Counted from the stretch's first letter, positions 6,627 to 13,674 are shown. The stretch is DNA of 15,982 nucleotides from Bacilli bacterium (GCA_016295795.1 JAEDKN010000020.1:1-15982), one strand, 5' to 3'. A program made the numbers and translations. The notes: generated from the sequence alone by a model not told the origin.

Positions 6627-7137
6627 AATTAGCAATATGTTGATTCCTTTTGTGGTCTTATTTATAATTGTTTATGCTATAAGGAAGAAAATTGGAATAT
6701 ATGATAGTTTTATTAAAGGCTGTAAAGAAGGATTAGAGCTTTCTATATCAATTTTTCCATATTTAATTGCTATGTTGTTTGCTACAAATATATTAGTAAA
6801 GAGTAATTTATTAGATAATGTTTTTAGCTTTTTTAAGCCGTTTTTTGATCTAATAAAAGTTCCAATTGAAATATTGCCCATGGCAGTAATGAGACCAATT
6901 TCTGGGAATGCATCGTTTGCAATTATGATTGATTTAATTAAAAAATATGGAGTGGATTCATATTTAGGAAGATTAGCAGCAACACTCCAGGGATCAACAG
7001 ATACCACGATATATGTATTATCGCTATATTTTGGAAGTATTGGAATTAAAAAGATTAGATACTCTCTTTGGGCAGGTTTATTAACAGACTTAATGGCAAT
7101 AGTAATAAGTATTGTTTTAGTAAATTTGATGTTTTGA
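6613..7137 (+). CDS. spmB: Spore maturation protein B
   Basis: Partner of SpmA, 174 residues, a membrane protein of the same Gate-domain family with hydrophobic segments at about 7-23, 44-62 and 150-172. The signatures MRPISGNASFAIM (97-109) and LAATLQGSTDTTIYVLSLYFG (121-141) are typical of SpmB. The start ATG lies inside the last codons of spmA behind AAGGGGAAAAAAAG. The stop is TGA, which with TGG-encoded Trp shows the standard bacterial code rather than the Mycoplasma code. That stop codon also overlaps the -35 region of the rluB promoter. Confidence 0.95.
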   Translation: MDLIKISNMLIPFVVLFIIVYAIRKKIGIYDSFIKGCKEGLELSISIFPYLIAMLFATNILVKSNLLDNVFSFFKPFFDLIKVPIEILPMAVMRPISGNASFAIMIDLIKKYGVDSYLGRLAATLQGSTDTTIYVLSLYFGSIGIKKIRYSLWAGLLTDLMAIVISIVLVNLMF

Positions 7138-7160
7138 AAAATAGATATTCATGATATAAT
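7132..7160 (+). promoter_or_regulatory. Extended -10 promoter of rluB
   Basis: TATAAT (7155-7160) with TG at 7152-7153. The -35 is TTTTGA at 17-base spacing, or TTGAAA at only 15. A start near 7167 leaves a leader of about 11 bases. This lets rluB be expressed in growth, apart from the sporulation genes upstream. Confidence 0.65.
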
Positions 7161-7177
7161 TTTTTCAGGTGATTGAA

Positions 7178-7900
7178 GTGGAACGAATACAAAAAATTAT
7201 TGCAAATAGCGGGGTTGCTTCCCGTAGAAAAGCAGAAGAATTAATAAAAGAAGGAAGAGTAAAGGTAGATGGTAAGGTAGTAACTGAGCTTGGTACTAAG
7301 GTTAGCAAAAAGAGTATAATAGAGGTAGATAATGTTAAAATCTCATCAGAAGAAAAAGAATACTATTTACTAAATAAGCCAAGAGGAGTTGTTACTACTA
7401 CAAGTGATGAACATGGTAGAAAAACTGTTGTTAGTCTTATAGAAACGGATAAGAGAATATATCCTGTTGGAAGACTAGATTATGATACAACAGGAGCTTT
7501 AATTTTAACTAATGATGGTGAATTTGCTAACAATATTACTCATCCTAAGAATCAGATCGATAAAACTTATGTTGCAAAAATAAATGGAATATTAACTATT
7601 GCGGATATAATGGCTTTAAAAAAAGGAGTTATGTTGGATGATATTAAGACATCGCCTGCAAAAGTAAAAATAAAAAAAGTTGACAATAAAAACAAAGTTT
7701 CAATTGTAGAAATAACAATACACGAAGGTAAAAATCACCAAGTAAAAAGAATGTTTGAGAAACTAGGATATGAAGTTTTAAAATTAAAAAGAGAAAGAAT
7801 AGCGTTTTTGACTTTAAAAGGTTTGTCATCAGGAGATTATAGAAGTCTCACACCAAAAGAAGTTAATCAATTGTATGATTTGTCTATGAATAAAAAATAA
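7178..7900 (+). CDS. rluB: 23S rRNA pseudouridine synthase RluB
   Basis: Converts a uridine of 23S rRNA helix 89 to pseudouridine (position 2605 in E. coli). An S4 RNA-binding domain covers residues 1-58 (ERIQKIIANSGVASRRKAEE). The RsuA/RluB catalytic domain follows, with the motif GRLDYDTTGALILTNDGE and catalytic Asp101. KINGxL- and HQVKRMFEKLGYEV-type segments are also present. At 240 residues it is normal for the family. I chose the GTG at 7178 because the protein then begins as its relatives do (MERIQK) and AGGTGA sits 5 bases before; the GTG at 7169 would have no ribosome binding site. It follows spmB, as in B. subtilis. RsuA is the nearest alternative. Confidence 0.92.
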   Translation: MERIQKIIANSGVASRRKAEELIKEGRVKVDGKVVTELGTKVSKKSIIEVDNVKISSEEKEYYLLNKPRGVVTTTSDEHGRKTVVSLIETDKRIYPVGRLDYDTTGALILTNDGEFANNITHPKNQIDKTYVAKINGILTIADIMALKKGVMLDDIKTSPAKVKIKKVDNKNKVSIVEITIHEGKNHQVKRMFEKLGYEVLKLKRERIAFLTLKGLSSGDYRSLTPKEVNQLYDLSMNKK

Positions 7901-7935
7901 AAAAGTCCCAATCTAAATTATTTAGGTTGAGACTT
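7895..7935 (-). terminator. Two-way terminator between rluB and ferredoxin
   Basis: Bases 7903-7917 pair with 7921-7935 with one mismatch and a wobble. Read on the reverse strand it is followed by a T-rich run made from the end of rluB, so it mainly ends ferredoxin transcription. Forward, the tail CCTTTATT is weaker but may serve rluB. Confidence 0.75.
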
Positions 7936-7938
7936 CCT

Positions 7939-8127
7939 TTATTCCTCTACTTTTATAGCACCTGTAGGACAGCTTTCGCTAGCATCAATAACATCATCTT
8001 TGTTTTCGTCTGTTACTTCGCCTTTAGCACATGCAAGTCCATCATCTTCAATTTCAAATACGTCTGGTACTATTGCTTGACAAGCACCACAACCAATACA
8101 TTGGTCTTTGTTAACTTTAGCTTTCAT
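7939..8127 (-). CDS. fer: Small [4Fe-4S] ferredoxin
   Basis: Cytoplasmic electron carrier of 62 residues. The cluster ligands are Cys10, Cys13, Cys16 (CIGCGAC) and Cys53 followed by Pro, the single 4Fe-4S arrangement of Bacillus-type ferredoxins. The region between is acidic (DVFEIEDDG), as usual for docking to partners. An additional Cys33 is not a standard ligand. GAGGTG precedes the ATG by 8 bases. It is a single-gene unit on the strand opposite to its neighbours, with its own promoter and a terminator. The redox partner cannot be told from this window. Confidence 0.95.
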   Translation of the reverse strand: MKAKVNKDQCIGCGACQAIVPDVFEIEDDGLACAKGEVTDENKDDVIDASESCPTGAIKVEE

Positions 8128-8147
8128 TTATCTTACACCTCATAATA

Positions 8148-8176
8148 ATTATATAATAAAATAAAAATTAATACAA
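8148..8176 (-). promoter_or_regulatory. SigA promoter of the ferredoxin gene
   Basis: On the reverse strand: TTGTAT (8171-8176), a 17-base spacer, then TATAAT (8148-8153). Transcription would start near 8141, 14 bases before the start codon. Confidence 0.7.
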
Positions 8177-8213
8177 ATAGTATACATAAATTTACATTAT
8201 ATTCCTTTTAATC

Positions 8214-8242
8214 TTTTGTTTTTTAATAAAATATGATAAAAT
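8214..8242 (+). promoter_or_regulatory. Extended -10 promoter of the tail-anchored protein gene
   Basis: TAAAAT (8237-8242) with TG at 8234-8235. The -35 is TTTTGT (17-base spacing) or TTGTTT (15). Start near 8249. It is divergent from the ferredoxin promoter. Confidence 0.5.
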
Positions 8243-8266
8243 TAAACAGAATAGAGGTGTGTTACT

Positions 8267-9082
8267 ATGGAAAGAAGAACAGACAGGCACATGGAAAATG
8301 ATACTCCTATTAGAATGAGTAGAACTAGCAAAAATAGTTATTTATATGATGAAAAGAACAGTATAATAGGTCATGAAGAAGTGATAAATTTAGATGCGCA
8401 AACGAGTATTGATTTGACAAAATTATCAACTCAGAATAGTAGTAGGGAAGAGTATCAAAAACTTAAAGATTATAGGGATATTTTGGGAAAAACAGAAGAA
8501 AAAAAAGAAGAGATTATTCAAGAAGAAGAAAAGAAAATATATGATATAAATAGTATTTTAGAGGATGCAAAGAAGAATAGAGTTAAATATGATGAGTTGG
8601 AGCGAAAAAGAAAGCTTAGAGAAAATCAATATGTGACATTAGCAGATACATCTCAAATAGATATTGAGGAAAAGGATAAAACATTAAGCAAGAAAGATAT
8701 AGACGAAAAAGAATTAACGGATTTAATAAACACGATAACTTCGCATAACTTATTAAAAGAAATAGAAGAAGCTCAGAATAATGAAGATGGTGAAAAAGAT
8801 GGTGAAATATTATCTGAACTACTTGCAACTAATATAGATTTAAATCTTGAAGATGGAATTGCAGAAGAGTATGCTAATCAAAGTAAAGATAAAGATAAAT
8901 TTGTAAATTCTTTTTATACTCAATCAATGGACTTGTCAAACCAAGACTTTGAATTGAGTGAAGAAATTGAGGCGGAAAGAAAGACAAAAATAAAAATTTT
9001 GATAATAATTATGATTGCATTAATAATTATAATAATCGGTGTGGTTGGATATTTGATTTTAAAAGATAAAGGAATTATTTAG
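8267..9082 (+). CDS. Unknown acidic coiled-coil protein with C-terminal membrane anchor
   Basis: 271 residues; I do not recognise a family. The first 60 residues are polar and probably flexible. Residues 61-125 are highly charged and helical, likely coiled coil (KTEEKKEEIIQEEEKK, then YDINSILEDAKKNRVKYDELERKRKL). Residues 145-190 form a second helical, Leu-rich part (TDLINTITSHNLL). A basic patch (RKTKIK) precedes one hydrophobic helix at about 242-265 made mostly of Ile, leaving only six residues beyond. There is no signal peptide, so the bulk should stay in the cytoplasm, anchored by its tail. AGAGGTG precedes the ATG. It lies 48 bases before yunB with no terminator between, which suggests co-transcription; a sporulation or envelope link is only inference. 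Confidence 0.85.
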   Translation: MERRTDRHMENDTPIRMSRTSKNSYLYDEKNSIIGHEEVINLDAQTSIDLTKLSTQNSSREEYQKLKDYRDILGKTEEKKEEIIQEEEKKIYDINSILEDAKKNRVKYDELERKRKLRENQYVTLADTSQIDIEEKDKTLSKKDIDEKELTDLINTITSHNLLKEIEEAQNNEDGEKDGEILSELLATNIDLNLEDGIAEEYANQSKDKDKFVNSFYTQSMDLSNQDFELSEEIEAERKTKIKILIIIMIALIIIIIGVVGYLILKDKGII

Positions 9083-9107
9083 CAGATATTTAATTCTTTT
9101 CTTTTTG

Positions 9108-9115
9108 CATATAAT
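9108..9115 (+). promoter_or_regulatory. Possible -10 element before yunB
   Basis: CATATAAT matches 7 of 8 positions of the SigE -10 (CATACAMT) and contains the SigA -10 TATAAT. No -35 of either type is correctly spaced: ATATT at 9086-9090 is about two bases too far for SigE. B. subtilis yunB is known to be SigE-dependent. Confidence 0.3.
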
Positions 9116-9130
9116 TAATTGGTGAATCGA

Positions 9131-9895
9131 ATGCAAAAGATAAAACTAAAGAAAAGAAAAAAGCGTAGGTTGAAGAAAATTGAAATCTTGATTTTGACAT
9201 TTATTCTAGCTTTTATATGTTTATGTTTTGTCTTTTGCTGGTTGAATAAAAAAGTTAACGATAAGATAATGCTTTTTGCAGAAGCGGATGTTAGTAAATT
9301 ATCCAAAGCGATAGTTAATAAAGCTGTTGATAATGTTGTAATTGACCAAATGGCAACAAACAATTTGTTTGAAATAGAAAAAAATTCAAATAACGATATT
9401 CAGATAATTGATTTTAATACGCAAACAGTTAATAAAATACTTTCTGATATAACTAACAATATAATGAATTATTTTGAAGAACTAGAAAAAGGAAAAAGCA
9501 CGGTCATTGATATAAAAAATAACCTTGTAACAAATACAAGCACTTTATCAGATAAAGAGGGAGTGATTTTTGAAATCCCTATTGGAATAGTTACTGGCAA
9601 TGCTTTTTTGTCGAATTTAGGTCCCAAAATTCCTGTTAAAATTTCTTTGAATGGTGAAGTTGAATCTTGTGTGAAAACCAAAGTAGAAAATTATGGAATA
9701 AATAATGCAATTATAACAGTGTATGTTAATATTAAAGTGAGCGAACAAATACTTCTGCCGGTTGCCAGCAAAAAGATAACAATTGAAAATGATATACCTA
9801 TTGCTATAAAAATGGTGCAGGGAAGTATTCCAAATTATTATTTTAATGGTTTGAATTCCAATTCTGCCATTTTAACAATACCAAGCGACAGTTAA
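9131..9895 (+). CDS. yunB: Sporulation protein YunB
   Basis: Member of the YunB family, made in the mother cell in B. subtilis and needed for efficient sporulation; the biochemical role is unknown. 254 residues. A very basic N-terminus (KIKLKKRKKRRLKK) precedes one membrane helix at about 18-37, so the rest is likely outside the cytoplasmic face. Family landmarks: DFNTQTVNKIL (94-104), EIPIGIVTGNAFLSNLGPKIP (148-168), GINNAIITVYV (189-199), and a terminal IPIAIKMVQGSIPNYY region. The ATG at 9131 follows GGTGA at 5 bases; a TTG four codons earlier lacks a ribosome binding site. A SigE-like -10 lies just upstream. Confidence 0.92.
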   Translation: MQKIKLKKRKKRRLKKIEILILTFILAFICLCFVFCWLNKKVNDKIMLFAEADVSKLSKAIVNKAVDNVVIDQMATNNLFEIEKNSNNDIQIIDFNTQTVNKILSDITNNIMNYFEELEKGKSTVIDIKNNLVTNTSTLSDKEGVIFEIPIGIVTGNAFLSNLGPKIPVKISLNGEVESCVKTKVENYGINNAIITVYVNIKVSEQILLPVASKKITIENDIPIAIKMVQGSIPNYYFNGLNSNSAILTIPSDS

Positions 9896-9897
9896 TA

Positions 9898-9927
9898 TTT
9901 ACAATAGAATAAAATTTGTGTTATAAT
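9898..9927 (+). promoter_or_regulatory. Strong SigA promoter of yutD
   Basis: TTACAA (9899-9904), a 17-base spacer, and TATAAT (9922-9927) with TG at 9919-9920. Start near 9934. It gives yutD and the genes after it expression independent of yunB. Confidence 0.8.
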
Positions 9928-9949
9928 TTCGGTAAAAGAAGGTAGAATA

Positions 9950-10246
9950 ATGAAATTAATAGATTTAAACGGAAACAAATATGATGTGTTAAAAAATTAT
10001 AAGGAGAGTTTGGAAATTGAGGAATTACAATCTCTTTTTACAGAATATTTTGATGCATTTGATTATGTTTTAGGTGACTATGCTTATAACAAATTGAGAT
10101 TAAAAGGATTCTATGATTCAAAGAATAAATTGGTGAAAAAATACAATGATATTAAAGATTTAGAAACGTATTTAAAAGATTACTGTGCTACTGATTGCCC
10201 ATATTTTTTACTAAAAAAACAAATAAAGGTTGAAAAAAAGCAATAA
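9950..10246 (+). CDS. yutD: YutD family protein (DUF1027)
   Basis: 98-residue cytoplasmic protein. It has the YutD signature FDYVLGDYAYNKLRLKGF (37-54), then a conserved YCxxDCPYFLLKK end (78-90) with Cys79 and Cys83. The cellular role of the family is not established as far as I know. AAGGT lies before the ATG. It follows yunB by 54 bases, as members of the B. subtilis yun/yut region do, and begins a likely run with the DUF1292 gene and the unknown coiled-coil gene, up to the terminator at 11953. Confidence 0.88.
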   Translation: MKLIDLNGNKYDVLKNYKESLEIEELQSLFTEYFDAFDYVLGDYAYNKLRLKGFYDSKNKLVKKYNDIKDLETYLKDYCATDCPYFLLKKQIKVEKKQ

Positions 10247-10300
10247 TTATATTAAAATTATAATTAGATAATATCTAGAATAGATAGGGAGGATATGAAT

Positions 10301-10573
10301 ATGAATTCTGAAAAGAAAATAATGTCAATAATTCAAGAAGATGGATCAATTGATGAAGTGGAAATATTAGTTACATTTGAGTTTACAGATACAAAAAAAG
10401 CATACGTTATATATACAAAAAACGAAACTGACGATAAAGGAAATGTTACGGTTTATGCCTCATCAATAATTGATGAACCTACTGGGGTTAGATTGGGTGG
10501 AGTACAAACAGAAGAAGAATGGACTAGAATAAAAGAAGTTTTAAGAAAATTAGCAAAAGATGGTCAGCAATAA
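10301..10573 (+). CDS. DUF1292 (YrzB-like) protein
   Basis: 90 residues, small and acidic, of the DUF1292 family found across Firmicutes; function unknown. Typical features: strands around VEILVTFEFTDTKKAYVIYTKNE, then GNVTVYASSIIDEP and the terminal TEEEWTRIKEVLRKL helix. Two in-frame ATGs exist, at 10295 and 10301. AGGGAGG (10286-10292) is only 2 bases from the first but 8 from the second, so the start is the second. In B. subtilis the homologue lies elsewhere (near ruvX), so its place here is a rearrangement. It sits 29 bases before the next gene. Confidence 0.9.
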   Translation: MNSEKKIMSIIQEDGSIDEVEILVTFEFTDTKKAYVIYTKNETDDKGNVTVYASSIIDEPTGVRLGGVQTEEEWTRIKEVLRKLAKDGQQ

Positions 10574-10602
10574 TACTTGAAATAGAATAGGAGGCATTTG
10601 TC

Positions 10603-11964
10603 GTGAATAATAATATTGAAAGTGTTCTTAATTTTAGTACAAACACATTGGAAGAAAAAATGGGCACTACTGTAAAGTCGGCGCCTAACGGGTCGTTAAA
10701 AAAGGTAAAGTTAGCGGAAAAAAGTTTTGCTTCTGCAAAAAGAGAAATATCTAGGATTAGAGTTGCACTTGCAAAAGCGCGTAGAGATTCACTAGAAGAA
10801 AAATATCAAAATAAATATAATGAGGCATTAGAACAATATAGTGATCTTACTAGTCAAAATTTTGATGAATTTTCAAAATTGGTTGATGATTTGTCTAAGA
10901 TCTCAATTAGATTGATATTGTCAGACAATAAGATTGACAGATTGACTCAAGTGCGTGTTCCTGAATCAAAACAAACTCCTTCAAGGCCTATTAGAATTGC
11001 TAAACAAGTGGTGACAAAAATTTCAGATAAAATTAGTTCTATGAGAAAAAGAATTGATTTATATGATAAAACAAAAACATCTTATAGATCTGCTTTAGAC
11101 GACATTAAAGAAAGAAATAATAGTGAACAGATAATTAAAGATATGTCGCAACCTAGAGATTTTGCTGATTTGTATGCAAGCAAAACGGTTTCTAACGAGG
11201 CCACTAATACTTCAAAAGAAAATAATAACGATACTATGTTAGATAGATTTAGTCAGATGACGTTAGGTGCAGGAGCACAAAGAATTTCGCCTTCAACACA
11301 AGCACAAGAAAAAGTTTCGGCAAACGTAGCAACTAATAATGGTGCAGAGATTGCTGGAATAGAAGCGGGAAGAAAAGCTATTAGTGACATTTTATCTAAT
11401 GATAAAAAAGATAATGCTAATATCAATTTTGATTTTGAAGGACAAAAAGGCATAATGGATGGTTTTGTAAGCAATTCGATATATAAACCATTAGAGAAAG
11501 AACCTATTAATAAAAAGGAAGAACCAAAAGAACAATTTGTTGATGTTTCACAGCTTCCATCAAATTTGCAAGCGGAAATAAATAGATATTTAGAAAGCAT
11601 AGGAATAGGTGAAAATTCTCAAGAGAAGGAGTCATCTGTTAGAAAAGAAACATCTGTTGAAGAAGCTAAGCCTTACTTAGGAGCTTTTGCTAATCAGGTT
11701 AGTCAAATGGCACAAAATCGAAGTGAAAATATTCCTGTTGCTCAACCACAAGCTAGCAATTATTCTCCTAATTATGAAACAATTGCTCAGTTATATAATG
11801 AGGCAAAAGCAAACGGAGCTTCGATGTCAAATGGTGAAGCTGAAAAACTTGCAATTAATGAAGAAGAAAAAAAAGAATTCAATGATATTTGGAGAGCCTT
11901 GGCAACAAAAGACTTCTTAGGGGAATTAGATACAGACGATAAGAACGTAGGAAAGAAGATGTAA
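10603..11964 (+). CDS. Unknown soluble helical protein with disordered linker
   Basis: 453 residues; I do not recognise a family. There is no signal peptide or membrane segment. Residues 30-180 form a strongly helical, charged part, likely coiled coil or helical bundle (LAEKSFASAKREISRIRVALAKARR, then KYNEALEQYSDL). Residues 195-250 are rich in Asn, Ser, Thr and Gln and look disordered. A shorter Lys/Glu-rich stretch (295-355) leads to a C-terminal helical region (380-440) ending FNDIWRALATKDFLGEL. The start is GTG, 8 bases after AGGAGG (10589-10594). Composition suggests a scaffold or cell-structure protein, which is a guess. It is the last gene before a terminator that overlaps its final codons. 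Confidence 0.88.
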   Translation: MNNNIESVLNFSTNTLEEKMGTTVKSAPNGSLKKVKLAEKSFASAKREISRIRVALAKARRDSLEEKYQNKYNEALEQYSDLTSQNFDEFSKLVDDLSKISIRLILSDNKIDRLTQVRVPESKQTPSRPIRIAKQVVTKISDKISSMRKRIDLYDKTKTSYRSALDDIKERNNSEQIIKDMSQPRDFADLYASKTVSNEATNTSKENNNDTMLDRFSQMTLGAGAQRISPSTQAQEKVSANVATNNGAEIAGIEAGRKAISDILSNDKKDNANINFDFEGQKGIMDGFVSNSIYKPLEKEPINKKEEPKEQFVDVSQLPSNLQAEINRYLESIGIGENSQEKESSVRKETSVEEAKPYLGAFANQVSQMAQNRSENIPVAQPQASNYSPNYETIAQLYNEAKANGASMSNGEAEKLAINEEEKKEFNDIWRALATKDFLGELDTDDKNVGKKM

Positions 11965-11979
11965 GTCTTCTTTTTTTTT
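11953..11979 (+). terminator. Intrinsic terminator overlapping the end of the unknown gene
   Basis: AAGAAGA (11953-11959), 6-base loop, TCTTCTT (11966-11972), then T to 11979. The left arm encodes the last residues and the loop holds the stop codon. Confidence 0.8.
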
Positions 11980-12007
11980 GTTGGCATATACTTAAATGAG
12001 GGACAAT

Positions 12008-12928
12008 ATGAGAAACGTTATCAACTATTATTATAATTTTGATATATATAATTTAAGGAAAATTAAAGACAATTATTTTCTTAATTTTAAAAATAATCTT
12101 TATTTATTTTGGAAGGTTGATTATAAAATTGATATATCTTATGTTCAGGAATTATTAAAATCTATTCAATTTATTCCAGAATTTCATACTATAATTCTTA
12201 ATAGGGATAATCAAATTTTGACTTTTGATGGGAATGATTATTATGTTTTGCTTAAAATTAATATTAAGTATAATAAAATTGTTTCTATTGATGATCTTTT
12301 AAAATTAAATAGCGTCAATGTTTTATCAAAACAAATAGGAAAATTTAGCAAATTTAATTGGATTGAATTATGGAGTAAGAAAATTGATTATTTGGAGTAT
12401 TATATGGATACAAAAGATAATATAGATGATAATATAAAGAGTATATTTAACTATTTTATAGGTTTAGGTGAAAATGCGATTAACTATATAAAAAAAACAT
12501 TCGAAGATGAGAGAGCAACTGAAAGTGATAATTTGACACTATGTCACAATAGAATTACAACCAATTATACATTATATGATCTTTATAATCCTTTAAATAT
12601 AATAGTTGATCATATTTCCAGGGATGTTGCTGAATATTTAAAATCACTATTTTATACTCGAAAGTACAATCTACATAAAATAGAGTATATAATAAAAAAA
12701 GCAAATCTATCAAATTTTGGTTCTAGATTGTTGCTTGGGAGAATTATATTTCCTACTTTCTTTTTTGATTTGTTAGATGATTATGAGATAAATAATTTTT
12801 CTTCAGATGAAATAATTGATGTATATAATAGGACTAGTGAGTATGAGAAATTTATATTTATGGTATATAGTACAATAACAAATAATAAAAAAAACGCTAT
12901 TCCTAACGTTTATTGGTTAAACAAGTAA
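12008..12928 (+). CDS. YutH/CotS-like spore coat-associated pseudokinase (probable)
   Basis: 306 residues. The C-terminal half keeps the outline of an aminoglycoside-phosphotransferase-like kinase. TLCHNRI (about 177-183) stands where the catalytic HGD loop is expected, followed by YDLYNPLNIIVDHISRDVAEYL, which parallels the metal-binding and DLA segments. The catalytic Asp is replaced, so it is probably inactive. This pattern and its place next to the Nfu gene recall B. subtilis YutH, a CotS relative linked to the spore coat; both points are from memory. It is rich in Tyr, Asn, Ile and Lys. The ATG at 12008 follows GAGGG at 5 bases; an ATG at 11996 has no ribosome binding site. CATATACT (11985-11992) resembles a SigE -10, without a matching -35. 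The stop abuts that of the convergent Nfu gene. Confidence 0.68.
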   Translation: MRNVINYYYNFDIYNLRKIKDNYFLNFKNNLYLFWKVDYKIDISYVQELLKSIQFIPEFHTIILNRDNQILTFDGNDYYVLLKINIKYNKIVSIDDLLKLNSVNVLSKQIGKFSKFNWIELWSKKIDYLEYYMDTKDNIDDNIKSIFNYFIGLGENAINYIKKTFEDERATESDNLTLCHNRITTNYTLYDLYNPLNIIVDHISRDVAEYLKSLFYTRKYNLHKIEYIIKKANLSNFGSRLLLGRIIFPTFFFDLLDDYEINNFSSDEIIDVYNRTSEYEKFIFMVYSTITNNKKNAIPNVYWLNK

Positions 12929-13159
12929 TTAGTTTTCAATTTGCAAAACATTTTTAACTTCCGGTATTTCGTTTATTAACATGGCTTCTATTCCGTCTTT
13001 TATAGTAACGTCTATTAAGCTACAATTACTACATGCCCCTAACATTTTGATATATACAGTTCCATTTTCAAACTTTACAAATTCTAGGTCTCCACCATCT
13101 GCAATTAGATATGGTCTTATTTCATCAATTATATTAATTATTTTTTCTTCAACTTTCAT
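12929..13159 (-). CDS. Nfu/NifU C-terminal domain Fe-S scaffold protein (YutI-like)
   Basis: Small scaffold that carries or delivers Fe-S clusters to target proteins in the cytoplasm. 76 residues, essentially one Nfu domain: IIDEIRPYLIADGGDLEFV (10-28) and the cluster-binding C-x2-C in GACSNCSLIDVTIKDGIE (41-58; Cys43 and Cys46), which would bind a cluster between two subunits. It is shorter than typical YutI (about 110). I start at the ATG after GGTGAT; a TTG eight codons upstream would lengthen it but has no ribosome binding site. It has its own promoter, divergent from the S1 gene. Likely clients in this window are the ferredoxin and possibly TrpRS, which is inference. Confidence 0.92.
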   Translation of the reverse strand: MKVEEKIINIIDEIRPYLIADGGDLEFVKFENGTVYIKMLGACSNCSLIDVTIKDGIEAMLINEIPEVKNVLQIEN

Positions 13160-13174
13160 AAAATCACCATTTAG

Positions 13175-13203
13175 AGTATACAATAATTACGCGTTCAAGT
13201 AAA
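13175..13203 (-). promoter_or_regulatory. SigA promoter of the Nfu gene
   Basis: On the reverse strand: TTTACT (13198-13203), a 17-base spacer, TATACT (13175-13180). Start near 13168. Its -35 lies five bases from the -35 of the divergent S1 gene promoter. Confidence 0.6.
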
Positions 13204-13208
13204 GAAAT

Positions 13209-13237
13209 TTGCTAAAAATGTAATCGTTTGATATAAT
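13209..13237 (+). promoter_or_regulatory. SigA promoter of the S1-domain gene
   Basis: TTGCTA (13209-13214), a 17-base spacer, TATAAT (13232-13237) with TG at 13229-13230. Start near 13244, leaving a 13-base leader that holds AAGGTG. Confidence 0.8.
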
Positions 13238-13256
13238 AGGCTTGAAGGTGTATAAA

Positions 13257-13601
13257 ATGAAATATGAAGACGGGAAAATAGTAAAGGGTTGCGTTACAGG
13301 AATTGAAAATTATGGGATATTCATGAGCTTTGATGAGTACTACAGCGGATTGATACATATATCAGAAATTTCTAATAATTTTGTTAGAAATATTAATGAT
13401 TATGTAAATATTGGGGAGACTATTAAGGCTAAGATATTAGAAGTTGATCATGAACAGTGTCAACTTAAGCTTAGTATAAAAGATATAAATTATCGTATAA
13501 GTAATAAAAGGAGAACGAGAATTATAGAAACAGGGACAGGTTTTTGCTGCTTGAAAGAGAACCTTGATAATTGGATTAACACAAAAAAAAATAAAAAATG
13601 A
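13257..13601 (+). CDS. S1-domain RNA-binding protein (YugI/CvfD/GSP13-like)
   Basis: 114 residues. A single S1 domain occupies about 7-76: GKIVKGCVTGIENYGIFMSF, GLIHISEIS (31-39), then IKAKILEVDHEQCQLKLSIKD. The tail GFCCLKENLDNWI (95-107) matches the GFxxLxxxLxxWI ending that I recall in the YugI/CvfD family, which associates with ribosomes and affects mRNA-level regulation in Firmicutes. It therefore likely binds RNA or the ribosome in the cytoplasm. The ATG is 7 bases after AAGGTG; an upstream TTG at 13242 was not used. No terminator is seen before the tRNA operon, so some read-through into it is possible. Confidence 0.88.
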   Translation: MKYEDGKIVKGCVTGIENYGIFMSFDEYYSGLIHISEISNNFVRNINDYVNIGETIKAKILEVDHEQCQLKLSIKDINYRISNKRRTRIIETGTGFCCLKENLDNWINTKKNKK

Positions 13602-13620
13602 TGGATTAATAAAAAAATTG

Positions 13621-13649
13621 TTGACAAAGTATTTTTGAAATGTTATATT
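13621..13649 (+). promoter_or_regulatory. Consensus SigA promoter of the first tRNA operon
   Basis: TTGACA (13621-13626), a 17-base spacer, TATATT (13644-13649) with TG at 13641-13642. It is the best -35 in the window, as expected for a stable RNA operon. Start near 13656, about 19 bases before tRNA-Val. Confidence 0.88.
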
Positions 13650-13674
13650 TATTAGTGTCAATGCAATATTTTGT

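Noticed and set aside
7081..7137. Mycoplasma-type code with TGA as Trp
   Set aside because: spmB, the S1-domain gene and others end at TGA where their families end, and conserved Trp residues are TGG.
10244..10266. TAATTATA/TATAATTA inverted repeat after yutD as a terminator
   Set aside because: Its eight pairs are all A-T and no T-run follows, so it is weak and common by chance in this composition.
13621..13661. TTGACA and TGTCAA inverted repeat as a regulatory hairpin before tRNA-Val
   Set aside because: The left half is the -35 box and is not transcribed from this promoter; six-base matches are expected by chance.
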